Shown here in pieces: positions 44,242 to 52,015 of a stretch of 64,000 nt of DNA. This DNA comes from Effrenium voratum (taxonomy: Eukaryota > Sar > Dinophyceae > Suessiales > Symbiodiniaceae). Each line of letters starts with the position of its first letter. Within the stretch, counting starts at the first letter, position 1. Both the position numbers and the translations under genes were made by a program. The stretch lies in contig CAUJNA010000183.1 in assembly GCA_963377175.1 (NCBI GenBank), forward strand, positions 62,001 through 126,000, read 5' to 3'. The notes below the pieces were generated by a model. That model did no database searches. It had not been told where the DNA came from and saw only the letters and a list, made by a program, of their open reading frames with translations.

Positions 44242-45360
44242 CTAAGATGAGCAACGCATGGACGGCGCACGCATCCTGTGTTTATCTAATAAGCTAGGCA
44301 ACACATCCGAAGCGTCTGGGGGAGGCGGCCCGTCCGAGTCGTCAAAGGTCAAAGTGGATTGCCTGTTTCGTGCAAAAAGCACGCCCTTGACCACTTTCTC
44401 GAAGTGTTCTTTCTGAAACGGAGGGGGTGACCTCCGAGCGTCGGTTTTATGCTCTCCTGCCTGCTCAACGTCCCAAATGAAAAGTTGGGAACCCTCCTGG
44501 CTTCGCGTGTTTAGGAATTCCACCTTCGACAAAGCAAGGATGAGTTTGTCAATCTCTTGGTCAGCCACCGCGACCTGCAAAAGGGAATTGACAAGGTCCT
44601 TGGCGGTTGTCTCAGTTTCTAGCAGAAACTCTTTGTCTTCAGTCTTCAGAGCTTCAACTGCATGGACAGCCTCAGTTGCCTTGGCTTCATTGGGCTCTGA
44701 AAGGCGGATGGCGGCTTTCACAAGGGCGGCGTCATCCAACGCACCTTCGTCCGCTGACTCCGCCTGCGTTGCCGCAGCCGTTTTGTCGGCTTTCTTGGTT
44801 AGCTTGTCCCAGATGGGCTTGAGCACCTCGCGCTCGAGAAGGGCATTCACGTCAAAGTTGGTGTGCAACACGCTCTTCACCTTCTCGTCGTACTTCTTGG
44901 TGTAAATGAGATCTGCCAGAAATTCCGCAGCCTCTTGACTGGCTGGCTGCAGCGCCCCCAGCCACGATTTGTTGGCCACGACTTTCACGGATTTGCCTCG
45001 GCGCCATGTCCAGATCATTACAATGTCATGGGCGACACTTGAATCACCAATTGCAGTCAAAATGCTAGGGTCAAGTTCATTGTCAGGGATATTGTCGAGC
45101 GTCTCCCGCGAGAAGAGAAGGCCACCAGCCATTGCCTTGCGCCACGTCTCCTGAGTGGAGAGTTTCTCCCGGATGCGTTTTGCGTCCTCACATGGCAGGC
45201 TCTTGTGAGCCAACAGCATGTCCAGGATCTCATCTTTCAGGACATACTTCCATGCCCACATATGCAACAGCCTCAGAAGCAGTGCGCCCCCATCAATCAA
45301 GGCAAAACCTAAGAAAAAAGCAGCAGTGCTAGGAGTCAGGCCCTTTGGAATTATTCCCAC
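44242..45360 (-). CDS. Hypothetical protein, 372 aa
   Basis: Long alpha-rich frame (WAWKYVLKDEILDMLLAHKSLPCEDAKRIREKLSTQETW; WDKLTKKADKTAAATQAESADEGALDDAALVKAAIRLS). The first 15 residues are doubtful: minus-strand TGCTTTTTTCTTAG just ahead of GTTTTGCC looks like a 3' splice site, so this is probably a downstream exon of the gene that includes 45,329-46,404. No motif recognised. Confidence 0.5.
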   Translation of the reverse strand: MGIIPKGLTPSTAAFFLGFALIDGGALLLRLLHMWAWKYVLKDEILDMLLAHKSLPCEDAKRIREKLSTQETWRKAMAGGLLFSRETLDNIPDNELDPSILTAIGDSSVAHDIVMIWTWRRGKSVKVVANKSWLGALQPASQEAAEFLADLIYTKKYDEKVKSVLHTNFDVNALLEREVLKPIWDKLTKKADKTAAATQAESADEGALDDAALVKAAIRLSEPNEAKATEAVHAVEALKTEDKEFLLETETTAKDLVNSLLQVAVADQEIDKLILALSKVEFLNTRSQEGSQLFIWDVEQAGEHKTDARRSPPPFQKEHFEKVVKGVLFARNRQSTLTFDDSDGPPPPDASDVLPSLLDKHRMRAPSMRCSS

Positions 45361-45898
45361 GGGGGTTCTTGCCGGCCGGCGCCTGGGGGTTGAGCTCGCC
45401 TTGCTTGAAGATTTTGTTCAACGCCGCATCCATGAGGGCATCGAACACCCACTTCACGCAAGGCGGTTGCTTCTTGCAAGCAGTGGCAAGGTCTCGCAAA
45501 ACATATATGGACTTGATGGGACTTCGCTTTCCGAAGAGCTCCTCAGAAAGCAGGACTTCCTCTCGGAAAGAAGTGTCGCTCAGCAAGGAATTCCACAGAG
45601 CCATCAAGACTTCGAGGAAGGACTGCGTCACTGCCTCCCCCGATGTCACCGTCAAGTTGGCAGACAAGATCTCGAAAAGCTTCTTAGTCGTCAGCTTGGT
45701 CTTGGAAGCTGATTCGTGATTCAACTTGAAGGACACTATTTGAAAGATGCGTTGCACAGGGCTGTAGTACATGGTCTCGTAGCTGGTCCCAACATCCACC
45801 CTTTGCTTGGCCGCTTCCCAGAACAAATTCAGCCCGGGCTTGAAGCGGCAATCGATCGTGGAAGACAGCCATGCCCTTCTCCATTCCTGCGCTGGCAA
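45329..45898 (-). CDS. Hypothetical protein or internal exon, 189 aa
   Basis: Well-formed helical sequence (GLNLFWEAAKQRVDVGTSYETMYYSPVQRIFQIVSFKLNHE; SFLEVLMALWNSLLSDTSFREEVLLSEELFGK). Overlaps the upstream frame by 70 bases and the downstream frame by 32, in different frames, most simply explained by two introns or frameshifts in a single gene. Function unknown. Confidence 0.5.
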   Translation of the reverse strand: MPAQEWRRAWLSSTIDCRFKPGLNLFWEAAKQRVDVGTSYETMYYSPVQRIFQIVSFKLNHESASKTKLTTKKLFEILSANLTVTSGEAVTQSFLEVLMALWNSLLSDTSFREEVLLSEELFGKRSPIKSIYVLRDLATACKKQPPCVKWVFDALMDAALNKIFKQGELNPQAPAGKNPRGNNSKGPDS

Positions 45899-46404
45899 CT
45901 CAATGCTTGGCTAGTAATGTATTTAGGGGCCAAGACAGCGACGGCGCCGGCCTCCTGGAACTGGTCTTGCTGCAAGTCCCTCGCTGTGGCCAAGATGAAG
46001 GCGTGATGGTCCTCCTCCGGACTGATCCTCTTCATTTGCCCATTTTTCTGGTCCATAAACAAGTCATCCACTGCCACCACCAAATTTATAGGCTGGGGCT
46101 TCTTGTACGTGGCGCGCATGATCCACTTTACGCTGCTCTTGTACACTGGCACACTTGCAGTCGAAGACCATGACCAGCTAACCCACGCTACATTGCCGCC
46201 TGCAATGTACTGGTCAGTAGTGGATTCTCCCTCCTTCAAGGCCTCCATCATGGACTGCAACTTGCGATTGTCGAAGGGGTCTTGACGACCGCCCTCCTCG
46301 ATCGTTAAGGGCTTCATTGACTCAAGGTCCCTGAAAAGACCGTCCTGAGCAGCAGCGCAGTACTGACTGATGGCATCTCTATTACTGAGGCCCGCGCCCC
46401 ACAA
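45829..46404 (-). CDS. Hypothetical protein or first exon, 191 aa
   Basis: MWGAGLSNRDAISQYCAAAQDGLFRDLESMKPLTIEEGG begins an open frame with NLVVAVDDLFMDQKNGQMKRISPEEDHHAFILATARDLQQDQF. The last 25 residues read low-quality and overlap the next frame, so the exon probably ends near 45,905. No homologous family recognised. Confidence 0.45.
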   Translation of the reverse strand: MWGAGLSNRDAISQYCAAAQDGLFRDLESMKPLTIEEGGRQDPFDNRKLQSMMEALKEGESTTDQYIAGGNVAWVSWSWSSTASVPVYKSSVKWIMRATYKKPQPINLVVAVDDLFMDQKNGQMKRISPEEDHHAFILATARDLQQDQFQEAGAVAVLAPKYITSQALSCQRRNGEGHGCLPRSIAASSPG

Positions 46405-46782
46405 TGAGTTCCCAAGCCTTCCTCACGTCATCGTAGTGGGAAGTGCTTATGTTCCGGCATTGCACCGGGGTTGAGCTTGCCGAGGATGTTGATTGAACCA
46501 TAGCAGTCTGCACCTCGCTGCGGTTACGCAGCTGGCACCGGGGGCCTCAAATAAACAACACTGCGGATGATCCTTAATCTGAAAACTGCGGATGAGCCTT
46601 AATCTGAAAGCACGGGCCACGCTCTGTGAAAAGTCGAATTTGATCCGCGTCAGCAACGCTTCCGTTTTTTGTTTACCCCGGTCAATTGTTGCAGTCGCGG
46701 AGCACCAGCCCAAAGCAGGGCCATCGTCCCAGCAAATTAAACAGGAGCAGCTCTTGTCTTAATAACTGTGGCTCCACAGTTA

Positions 46783-47010
46783 CTAGGCCCAGCGGATCAA
46801 CCTAGCTGACGTGAGCACCGCCCTCATTGCCTCCCTCAGGACAGGAACCGACATGGCGTTGCCCACCATTTTGCCTCTCTTGGCGCGGGACACACTTTTG
46901 GGCCAGCGGAAGTTGTGGAATCCCTGCAAAGCCGCCAGCTCCTTGAGGCTGAGAAAGCGACTTTCCTTAGCACAGGCTGTAAGCGGGCTGCGGGCTGCGC
47001 AACTCGCCAC
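46783..47010 (-). CDS. C5 cytosine DNA methyltransferase, C-terminal exon
   Basis: SRFLSLKELAALQGFHNFRWPKSVSRAKRGKMVGNAMSVPVLREAMRAVL matches motifs IX and X of cytosine-5 methyltransferases (R-x-L-S-x-x-E-x-A-x-L-Q-G-F and G-N-A-x-x-x-P-V). The catalytic PCQ and ENV motifs would lie upstream on the minus strand, where the AT-rich element begins only about 20 bases away; they are not in the window. Minus-strand TGCGCAG before the conserved part could be a 3' splice site. A hairpin (46,763-46,782) starts at the base after the stop. Confidence 0.65.
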   Translation of the reverse strand: MASCAARSPLTACAKESRFLSLKELAALQGFHNFRWPKSVSRAKRGKMVGNAMSVPVLREAMRAVLTSARLIRWA

Positions 47011-47375
47011 ACAGTTAGACTAGACCTTGCCCATCTTTTTTCTATAAAAAAACCTAGGGTCCTCCCTACACTTTTAGCAACATTTTAAAACAGCACCTCA
47101 AAAAGCACATTTTCAAAAATCAACATTTTAAAGCAGGTAATTTCCTAGTAAGTTCATCCATATTTTAAAAAATAAATTTTACAAAATTTTAAAAAATACA
47201 AAAAATTAAAAAATAAATTTTACAAAATTTAAAAAAATAAATTTCACAAAAAAAAATAAAAAAAAAATCAATAAAATATTATTCCAAAAATTATGATAAA
47301 TTATTTTACAATAAATTTTATCACAAATTTTGTAGACATATTATGGGCAAGGTCTGGTTCATTCGTTTTTTATAA

Positions 47376-47852
47376 TTATTCAAATCTTCTTCCAAACATT
47401 TTATATTTATACAATATGTTAAAATCAACTGCATCTAATTTTTCTTTGCTACAAATCCATTTGTTACCATTCTTTTTTATTTCAATTAACCATTCAAATT
47501 CTCTAAAGCTTAAATACCACCAATTGGATGTCTTTTGACTGTATGAATAGTTTCCAGCATTTCTAATTATTCGTTGGTTGTTGGTTTGTTCCATATATTT
47601 TATCATTGCATGTTTTAATGGGATGTAATTTTTCGTTTCAATATTGTTTATCATTTTATGATGTTCTGTAACTTCCTTTTCTAACCGTTTTTCAGTTACA
47701 AATCCGTAACTGTCATCTTCTTCTTCTTCTTCTTCTGTTTTATTATCATTATCACTCAAACAATCATCAATTATTTTAGTTTCCTGTTGTTCAATATAAG
47801 TTAAGAATTCATTGATAATTTCTTCCTGTTCAACCTCTGTAAATACAACCAT
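47376..47852 (-). CDS. PLV hypothetical protein, 158 aa
   Basis: Acidic N-terminus with a run of seven Glu (about residues 40-46), then a compact C-terminal domain with aromatic residues (NWWYLSFREFEWLIEIKKNGNKWICSK). Upstream lies the shared early-type promoter motif (47,878-47,907), which groups this gene with the polymerase and the 59,496 gene, so an early or regulatory role is plausible. Family not recognised. Confidence 0.65.
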   Translation of the reverse strand: MVVFTEVEQEEIINEFLTYIEQQETKIIDDCLSDNDNKTEEEEEEDDSYGFVTEKRLEKEVTEHHKMINNIETKNYIPLKHAMIKYMEQTNNQRIIRNAGNYSYSQKTSNWWYLSFREFEWLIEIKKNGNKWICSKEKLDAVDFNILYKYKMFGRRFE

Positions 47853-47877
47853 TTGTATGATAATATATATATAATTA

Positions 47878-47907
47878 ATATTTCTTTAAGCACTTTTTAC
47901 AAGAAAT
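47878..47907 (-). promoter_or_regulatory. Early-type promoter motif, copy 1
   Basis: On the minus strand TTTCTTGTAAAAA, a short spacer, then TTAAAGAAATATT, 25 bases before the ATG at 47,852 with an AT-only TATATATATT in between. The same bipartite sequence occurs at 59,450 and 61,054. Confidence 0.6.
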
Positions 47908-48040
47908 TAAATTAATAAATTAAAATTAAATTAATAAATTAAAATTAAATTAATAAAATAAAATTAAATTAATAAAATAAAATTGAATTAATAAATTAAA
48001 ATTAAATTAATAAATTAAAATTATAATTAAATTATCATAA
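47905..48040. repeat. AATTAAATTAATAA simple repeat
   Basis: About nine degenerate copies of ATTAAATTAATAAAWTAAA. It lies directly against the truncated methyltransferase start and may have replaced the rest of that gene. Confidence 0.8.
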
Positions 48041-48142
48041 TTAAATTATAATTGCTAAAATTGGATTATCATCATTAAAACTTAAATCCCGTGCAATTTT
48101 ACAAACAGAACCACTGCCTGAAAATAATTCTAATAAATTCAT
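48041..48142 (-). pseudogene. Truncated cytosine methyltransferase N-terminus
   Basis: A 33-codon frame, MNLLELFSGSGSVCKIARDL, matches motif I (the SAM-binding LFxGxGS loop) at the very start of viral-type C5 DNA methyltransferases, where it is normally followed by about 250 more residues. Here it runs into AT simple repeat. Too short for automatic ORF calls. Confidence 0.5.
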
Positions 48143-48163
48143 ATTATTAGAACTATTTGTATT

Positions 48164-48501
48164 TTAATTTTCAACAATTACATATTTACCATCATCGCCC
48201 TTAATTAGTTTATAATATTCTAATGTTTGTTCTTTTGGACTTTTGATTTGTCCCTTATTTAACATATCACAATTTTTTTACGCTTCGTGTCATAATCACC
48301 GCTGGGTCTGCCTATCCCTTTCTTTTCAAAGATCTTATCAATCTTTTCCTTCTCTTCATTGTTATTTTTTGGTTCGTATGCCTTTGCATCAAGTTTCTGG
48401 TCAATAGTTTTTATCATCTCGTACAACAGTTTAACATTTTTACTAACCGTCATTATCTTCTTTGATAGTTCAACAATAACATCATTTTCAACTTCAGACA
48501 T
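48164..48501 (-). CDS. PLV small coiled-coil protein, frameshifted
   Basis: The first 72 residues are helical (IVELSKKIMTVSKNVKLLYEMIKTIDQKLDAKA), then GIGRPSGDYDTKRKK. The frame ends in a run of seven A; in the next frame it continues as CDMLNKGQIKSPKEQTLEYYKLIKGDDGKYVIVEN to a stop at 48,164. The continuation is sensible protein, so I take the break as a one-base indel. Function unknown; the GRP-GDYxxK stretch recurs in viral small proteins as far as I recall. Confidence 0.5.
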
Positions 48502-48593
48502 TTCTATGTATATTTATTTATATAATTATTTATTTAAATATTTATTTATTTATAAAATTGATTTAATGTAAAATCTACTCTTTAAATACTAAT

Positions 48594-49040
48594 TTATCCC
48601 CATTTTGTATTATAGTTGTGTTCCCAAGTTTCTTCGCGTGAGTTTCCGTTGGTTTCTTTGGTTTTCATTGTATGAATTATTTTTATCAATCTTCCACATT
48701 TACACGGCAGGCACTTAATGTCAGCACCGTCTTTATCAACTTTGATTTCATTAGCGCGATTGTTTTGTCCTGTTTGCTCTACATACTGATAGTCGCTATA
48801 ATCATAATTTTCCATTGCTGTTAGTCTGTCTTCAATCGTTTTTATATTTTCGTCCATTGCTTTACTAATTTCTTTCTGTGTTTCTTGGTGATTTTCTATT
48901 AATTCACTCATCTGTTCTTGTTTTCCTTTTTGTTCTTTTAGTGTCTTTTCAATTTTATCTTGTCCTTTTTTCTGGTCCTGCATTAATTTAACTATTCTAT
49001 TTTCTTCTTGCATTTGGTCATTAATTTTGCTTTTGACCAT
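48594..49040 (-). CDS. PLV coiled-coil protein with Cys motif (duplicate 1)
   Basis: Residues 1-70 form a coiled coil (MVKSKINDQMQEENRIVKLMQDQKK onward). The C-terminal third has IKVDKDGADIKCLPCKCGRLIKI. The neighbour at 49,143-49,475 has IVDKKGGVNIKCIPCMLSVKK at the same place, and their 5' and 3' flanks are nearly identical over about 60 and 25 bases, so the two are tandem duplicates with divergent N-termini. No function known. Confidence 0.6.
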   Translation of the reverse strand: MVKSKINDQMQEENRIVKLMQDQKKGQDKIEKTLKEQKGKQEQMSELIENHQETQKEISKAMDENIKTIEDRLTAMENYDYSDYQYVEQTGQNNRANEIKVDKDGADIKCLPCKCGRLIKIIHTMKTKETNGNSREETWEHNYNTKWG

Positions 49041-49142
49041 TTATATTAATATTTACATTTTTATTTTTGATATATTGTATTCCTAATTTTACTAATTCTA
49101 ATGAACAATTGTTTAAATAATGTAAAATCTACTCTTTAAATA

Positions 49143-49475
49143 CTATGTTATTACCCTATTAAAACTAACATTGACTAAATGGTCATTTGTTTCTATTGTC
49201 ATATCTCCGTCCTTCTTCTTCACTACACTCATTTCTTGGTCTTTCTTTTTGACTGATAACATACACGGAATACATTTAATATTAACACCGCCTTTTTTAT
49301 CTACTATTAATTCATTTTGAAAGTTCATAATATGATTACATTTATCACATTTTATTTCTTTACTCACACCTAATGATTTAACACTTACTGTTGTGTCTTT
49401 CCGAGCTTCAATATCTGGCATTGGTCTTTCATTATCTAATATTGAATTTGATTTACTCTTTTTCTTTCTTGGCAT
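49143..49475 (-). CDS. PLV CxxC protein (duplicate 2)
   Basis: 110 residues; KEIKCDKCNHIMNFQNELIVDKKGGVNIKCIPC gives two CxxC pairs 27 residues apart, a likely zinc ribbon. Shares the VDKxG...IKCxPC core with 48,594-49,040. Its start overlaps the end of the 49,453-49,641 gene by 23 bases. Confidence 0.6.
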   Translation of the reverse strand: MPRKKKSKSNSILDNERPMPDIEARKDTTVSVKSLGVSKEIKCDKCNHIMNFQNELIVDKKGGVNIKCIPCMLSVKKKDQEMSVVKKKDGDMTIETNDHLVNVSFNRVIT

Positions 49476-49641
49476 TTATATTAATATTTACATTTTTATT
49501 TTTGATATATTGCATTCCTAATTTTATTAATTCTAATGTATAAAAGCATACTTTCTTACATCTGTTGTCAGTTATTATCACTTGTTCTATATTCTCTACT
49601 TCATCTATTATACCAATATAATCTGAATAACTTCTATCCAT
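49453..49641 (-). CDS. PLV small hypothetical protein, 62 aa
   Basis: MDRSYSDYIGIIDEVENIEQVIITDNRCKKVCFYTLELIKLGMQYIKNK. A decayed copy of its C-terminus (LELVKLGIQYIKNKNVNI) precedes 49,040 as part of the tandem duplication. Product unknown. Confidence 0.5.
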   Translation of the reverse strand: MDRSYSDYIGIIDEVENIEQVIITDNRCKKVCFYTLELIKLGMQYIKNKNVNININAKKEKE

Positions 49642-49917
49642 ATTAAATAATAAGATGAAATAATTATTAAAAATAATTATTTGATCTTATTATTTTCATG
49701 CATAATAGAATATTGGTGGGGCACAGCACTTGGGTTTTTCATTGCACACGCGAGCAAGACACAAAACTAATTATCTTCAATGCTTATTGATTGAAGCAAT
49801 GGACACCTGTTCCATTATGTTATTCACCGCCACTCATAACATAATGATGTTCCATTTAATATTAATTACAAGTTAATTTTTAAATATAATTTTCTATATT
49901 TCTTTAATATCAACTAT
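49642..49917. other. Intergenic region between divergent genes
   Basis: No gene. Contains an imperfect palindrome AATAATTATTAAAAATAATTATT near 49,656-49,680 and a slightly GC-richer patch (49,710-49,850) unlike its surroundings. It separates minus-strand small genes from the plus-strand packaging ATPase, so it should hold promoters for both. Confidence 0.4.
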
Positions 49918-50682
49918 ATGACAGATGTTCCAATAATAAAACCAATAAACATAACTGAATATGAATTCAAACAATCTAAATCTGAGCACGTGCCAAAATT
50001 ACCATTTAGAAGTATTATAGTTGCGAGTTCGACGGGAGGCAAAACAGTTTTAGTTCAGAATCTTATTTTAAATGTTTATAGAAATTCATTTGCAAGAATA
50101 TTTATATTTTCACCCAGCGTTCATAATGACCCAACTTTTACAGAAGTTAAAAAATACATCAGGGATGAGTTGCACGTAGATGATGAAAAAGAACAAATAT
50201 ATTTTGATAATTATAACCCAAGTGATTTAGAAAATGTAATTGAAAGACAGAAGAAAATAATTAATTATATGAAATCTAAAAAGATAAAGAAACTGCATTC
50301 AATATTAATCGTTATAGATGACCACGCAGACGATCCTAAATTTGTTAGATATAGTAAATTATTACATGGATTATTTACAAGAGGTAGGCACGATGCAGTA
50401 AGTGTAATTTGTTCAACACAAAAATATAATGTTTTAGCGCCTATCATTCGTTTAAATGCAAGTTCATTATATATTTTTAGGTTGAAAAATGCAAGTGAGT
50501 TAATGAGTTTTATTGAAGAAAATAGCGCCATTGTTGATAAACAGCAATTATTAGATATGTATCATCAAGCCGTTAATGACGCACCTTATAGTTTCTTCTA
50601 CGTGAATATGAATGCTAAGGACATTAACAAAATGTTTCATATCAGATTTGAACAGGCGTTTCAAATTACGAATGATGAATAA
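49918..50682 (+). CDS. Genome-packaging ATPase (FtsK/HerA, A32-like)
   Basis: 254 residues. Walker A is IIVASSTGGKTVLVQNL (about residues 34-50; GxxxxGKT variant with ASSTGGKT), Walker B is ILIVIDDHADD (about 123-133), and a sensor-like ICSTQKYNVLAP follows. Length and motif spacing fit the packaging ATPases of PLVs, virophages and nucleocytoplasmic viruses, which pump DNA into the capsid. No lesion is visible. A short spacer (31 bases) leads to the next gene on the same strand, suggesting cotranscription. Confidence 0.85.
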   Translation: MTDVPIIKPINITEYEFKQSKSEHVPKLPFRSIIVASSTGGKTVLVQNLILNVYRNSFARIFIFSPSVHNDPTFTEVKKYIRDELHVDDEKEQIYFDNYNPSDLENVIERQKKIINYMKSKKIKKLHSILIVIDDHADDPKFVRYSKLLHGLFTRGRHDAVSVICSTQKYNVLAPIIRLNASSLYIFRLKNASELMSFIEENSAIVDKQQLLDMYHQAVNDAPYSFFYVNMNAKDINKMFHIRFEQAFQITNDE

Positions 50683-50713
50683 AGATATTCTAAATTTAAT
50701 ATAATATAATAAT

Positions 50714-50950
50714 ATGTCAATGAAACTATGTAGATGTGGTGGATTTTATCGTAGAGGTAATTATAATTTTCATACTAATTCTTGGATACATAAACTTTAT
50801 AAAGTATTGAAAAGAAGGGCAACAGACGAGGAATTATTAAGATTTCAAAATAATTTTGTTGATGAAGAAGATTTAATAGATGATATATGTAGCAATGCAT
50901 CAACGAAATTACCCGATAGTGAAATGACAGATTATGATAGTAATCAATAA
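50714..50950 (+). CDS. PLV small Cys/His protein, 78 aa
   Basis: LCRCGGFYRRGNYNFHTNSWIHK has C-x-C...H-x5-H spacing, a possible single zinc finger at the N-terminus; the C-terminus is acidic. Follows the packaging ATPase closely. Function unknown. Confidence 0.6.
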   Translation: MSMKLCRCGGFYRRGNYNFHTNSWIHKLYKVLKRRATDEELLRFQNNFVDEEDLIDDICSNASTKLPDSEMTDYDSNQ

Positions 50951-50976
50951 TATTAATTTGTTTTAATATTATTAAT

Positions 50977-51184
50977 TTAAAATAATGAATAATTACATAA
51001 TTGAACAGGTAATTTATATATTAATTTGTCAGATTTTTCTTTCTCTAGTTTCTCAATTCGTGCCACACATTCTTGAAGAGATTTAATAATTAAAGTGTCT
51101 GCTCGTGTTTTTTTCATCTATACTTAAATTCTTAATGTCTTCCAAACTATTATTTTCATTATTTTTACTTTGACCAATACCCAT
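50977..51184 (-). CDS. PLV small protein starting MGIGQS, frameshifted
   Basis: Minus-strand ATG at 51,184 gives MGIGQSKNNENNSLEDIKNLSIDE; Gly2 with Ser6 would suit N-myristoylation. In an A6 run the frame breaks and continues as KTRADTLIIKSLQECVARIEKLEKEKSDK to 50,977. About 68 residues in total; a helical C-terminus. Not found by simple ORF length because of the frameshift. Confidence 0.45.
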
Positions 51185-51195
51185 TATATATAATA

Positions 51196-51999
51196 TTATT
51201 TAGATTTTAATTTTTCAAAATTGAAATGTTGGTTTTCTTCTTCTTCTTCGTCTTCAGTTGGTGCTGGTATTTCTGTTGGACTTTCAGATGAAGAACTATG
51301 GACAGTAACAGGTGGAGAACTATGAACACTAATAATTTCATTAGAAGAACTACTGCTAGCTTGTGCATTTCCTGCTGTTATTTGATTGACTAAATCTGCG
51401 ATATTTATAGTTGTTGCAATTGCGCTGTGCGATAAGTTTAATATGATATCTGCTACTGTAGCGCCGTTGTGTAGCATTATTTCTATCATTTTTGTCAGTT
51501 TGAACTTCTTTTCTTCTTCATCGCTGTCATCCTCATCTGGTGGTTTCTTTGGCGGTGGTTCTGGCGGTTTGTTGTTGTCGAGCATTTTAGTAAAGGCTGA
51601 CACCATCGCGTCGCGTTGGTTTTTCAGTGTTTGTGTTGCGTGTGTTCTTGTTGGTTCATTTCTCTTGTGTGTGTTGTGCCAAAAGTTTTTAAGCATTATT
51701 TTAAACATATTGTCTTGGTTTTCCTTTACCTTAAACGCTTCAAATGTCATATTTAATGGTTGATTTGCATCATTGTATAACTTTTCTTGAGTCTCTCTGG
51801 TTTCTGTGGCGATTGTATCTGTATTGGTTGCAATGCCAATAAATTCTCTCGGTATGCCCTTTTTCATCATTTTCGGTGGTTGTATTGTTGTTGGTGTGTT
51901 TGGTTTTGTTAGGTTATGTATTGTAAAACTGTCGTCATCATATTTATCATTGAATTTCTGCTTCTTTCTTTTCAGTATGTTTTTAGTTAATATTATCAT
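51196..51999 (-). CDS. PLV hypothetical protein, 267 aa
   Basis: Hydrophilic N-terminus, central helical part (MTFEAFKVKENQDNMFKIMLKNFWHNTHK), Pro/Asp-rich linker PPEPPPKKPPDEDDSDEEEKK, a hydrophobic helix (ADIILNLSHSAIATTINIADLV), then a Ser- and Glu-rich tail. It lies in the virion gene block ahead of the capsid gene on the same strand, so a minor structural role is possible. No recognised domain. Confidence 0.6.
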   Translation of the reverse strand: MIILTKNILKRKKQKFNDKYDDDSFTIHNLTKPNTPTTIQPPKMMKKGIPREFIGIATNTDTIATETRETQEKLYNDANQPLNMTFEAFKVKENQDNMFKIMLKNFWHNTHKRNEPTRTHATQTLKNQRDAMVSAFTKMLDNNKPPEPPPKKPPDEDDSDEEEKKFKLTKMIEIMLHNGATVADIILNLSHSAIATTINIADLVNQITAGNAQASSSSSNEIISVHSSPPVTVHSSSSESPTEIPAPTEDEEEEENQHFNFEKLKSK

Positions 52000-52015
52000 T
52001 ATAATGATTTATATA

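Noticed and set aside
46447..46713. 88-codon ORF between methyltransferase and hypothetical gene
   Set aside because: It spans a hairpin and a 24-base direct repeat (AACTGCGGATGAGCCTTAAT type) and does not look coding.
47293..47538. Plus-strand Asn/Phe-rich ORF at the viral left end
   Set aside because: Antisense to the 47,376-47,852 gene, which has its own promoter motif.
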